33,699 nucleotides of DNA, from contig CALVTH010000016.1 of the NCBI GenBank assembly GCA_944360115.1, forward strand, positions 1-33,699, written 5' to 3'. Below the pieces are notes generated by a model. That model saw only the letters and a program-made list of their open reading frames with translations. It was not told the origin of the DNA and ran no database searches. This DNA is from an uncultured Clostridia bacterium. Lineage in GTDB: Bacteria > Bacillota > Clostridia > Christensenellales > CAG-917. A program made the position numbers and the translations under genes. Positions 33,648 to 33,699 of this stretch are shown piece after piece; the first letter of the stretch is position 1; every line of letters begins with the position of its first letter.

Positions 33648-33699
33648 GTTTATTCCGAACCGCATCCGAGCCGCAGACTTTTTCCGAAAAAGCTCGGCA

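Overview
The window reads as chromosome of a sporulating, anaerobic-type Clostridia (Bacillota), probably an uncultivated gut lineage. Evidence: a full-length Spo0A; the two-subunit PyrD/PyrK dihydroorotate dehydrogenase typical of Firmicutes; strong Shine-Dalgarno sites (GGAGG-like) before most genes; sigma-A type promoters with exact 17-bp spacers, several with -35 TTTACA and -10 TATAAT; a GC-rich genome; and a PfoR-type PTS IIC-like membrane protein. The exact taxon cannot be fixed by eye.

Layout. 1-732: C-terminal part of a ComEC-type metallo-beta-lactamase-fold protein. 839-2850 (minus): a zinc-ribbon/acidic-tail protein and proS, under one promoter. 3173-4146: spo0A with a 0A-box-like heptamer upstream and a bidirectional terminator downstream. 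4248-7732 (minus): SDR reductase (YmfI-like), a degenerate M28-like membrane protein and a PfoR/EIIC-like protein. 7866-9450 (minus): a lipoprotein with its own promoter and terminator. 9476-13809 (minus): asnS-asnA-aspS operon, divergent from trxB (13829-14927). 14928-16589: a 1.7-kb gene-poor stretch with a strong orphan promoter, several hairpins and a four-copy tandem array of hairpin-forming units that ends directly at the pyrB stop codon. 16590-26419 (minus): a complete de novo UMP operon, pyrC-carA-carB-pyrK-pyrD-pyrF-pyrE-pyrB. 26865-32051 (minus): three unrecognised membrane-anchored proteins, two of them apparently distant paralogues. 32164-33647: gdhA with its promoter, a 5'UTR hairpin and a terminator.

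How the genes fit together: most of the window handles nitrogen and aspartate. GdhA makes glutamate, AsnA makes asparagine from aspartate and ammonia, AspRS and AsnRS charge the two amino acids, and the pyr operon consumes glutamine, bicarbonate and aspartate to make UMP.

Most notable: (1) the structured orphan-promoter region and tandem hairpin array between trxB and pyrB; (2) an aspartate carbamoyltransferase carrying only the PyrI zinc domain, with cysteine spacing identical to E. coli PyrI, and no nucleotide-binding allosteric domain; (3) the three-gene membrane-protein operon of unknown function; (4) a pyrC GTG start with a promoter whose -10 covers an apparent upstream ATG, leaving no room for a PyrR-type attenuator.
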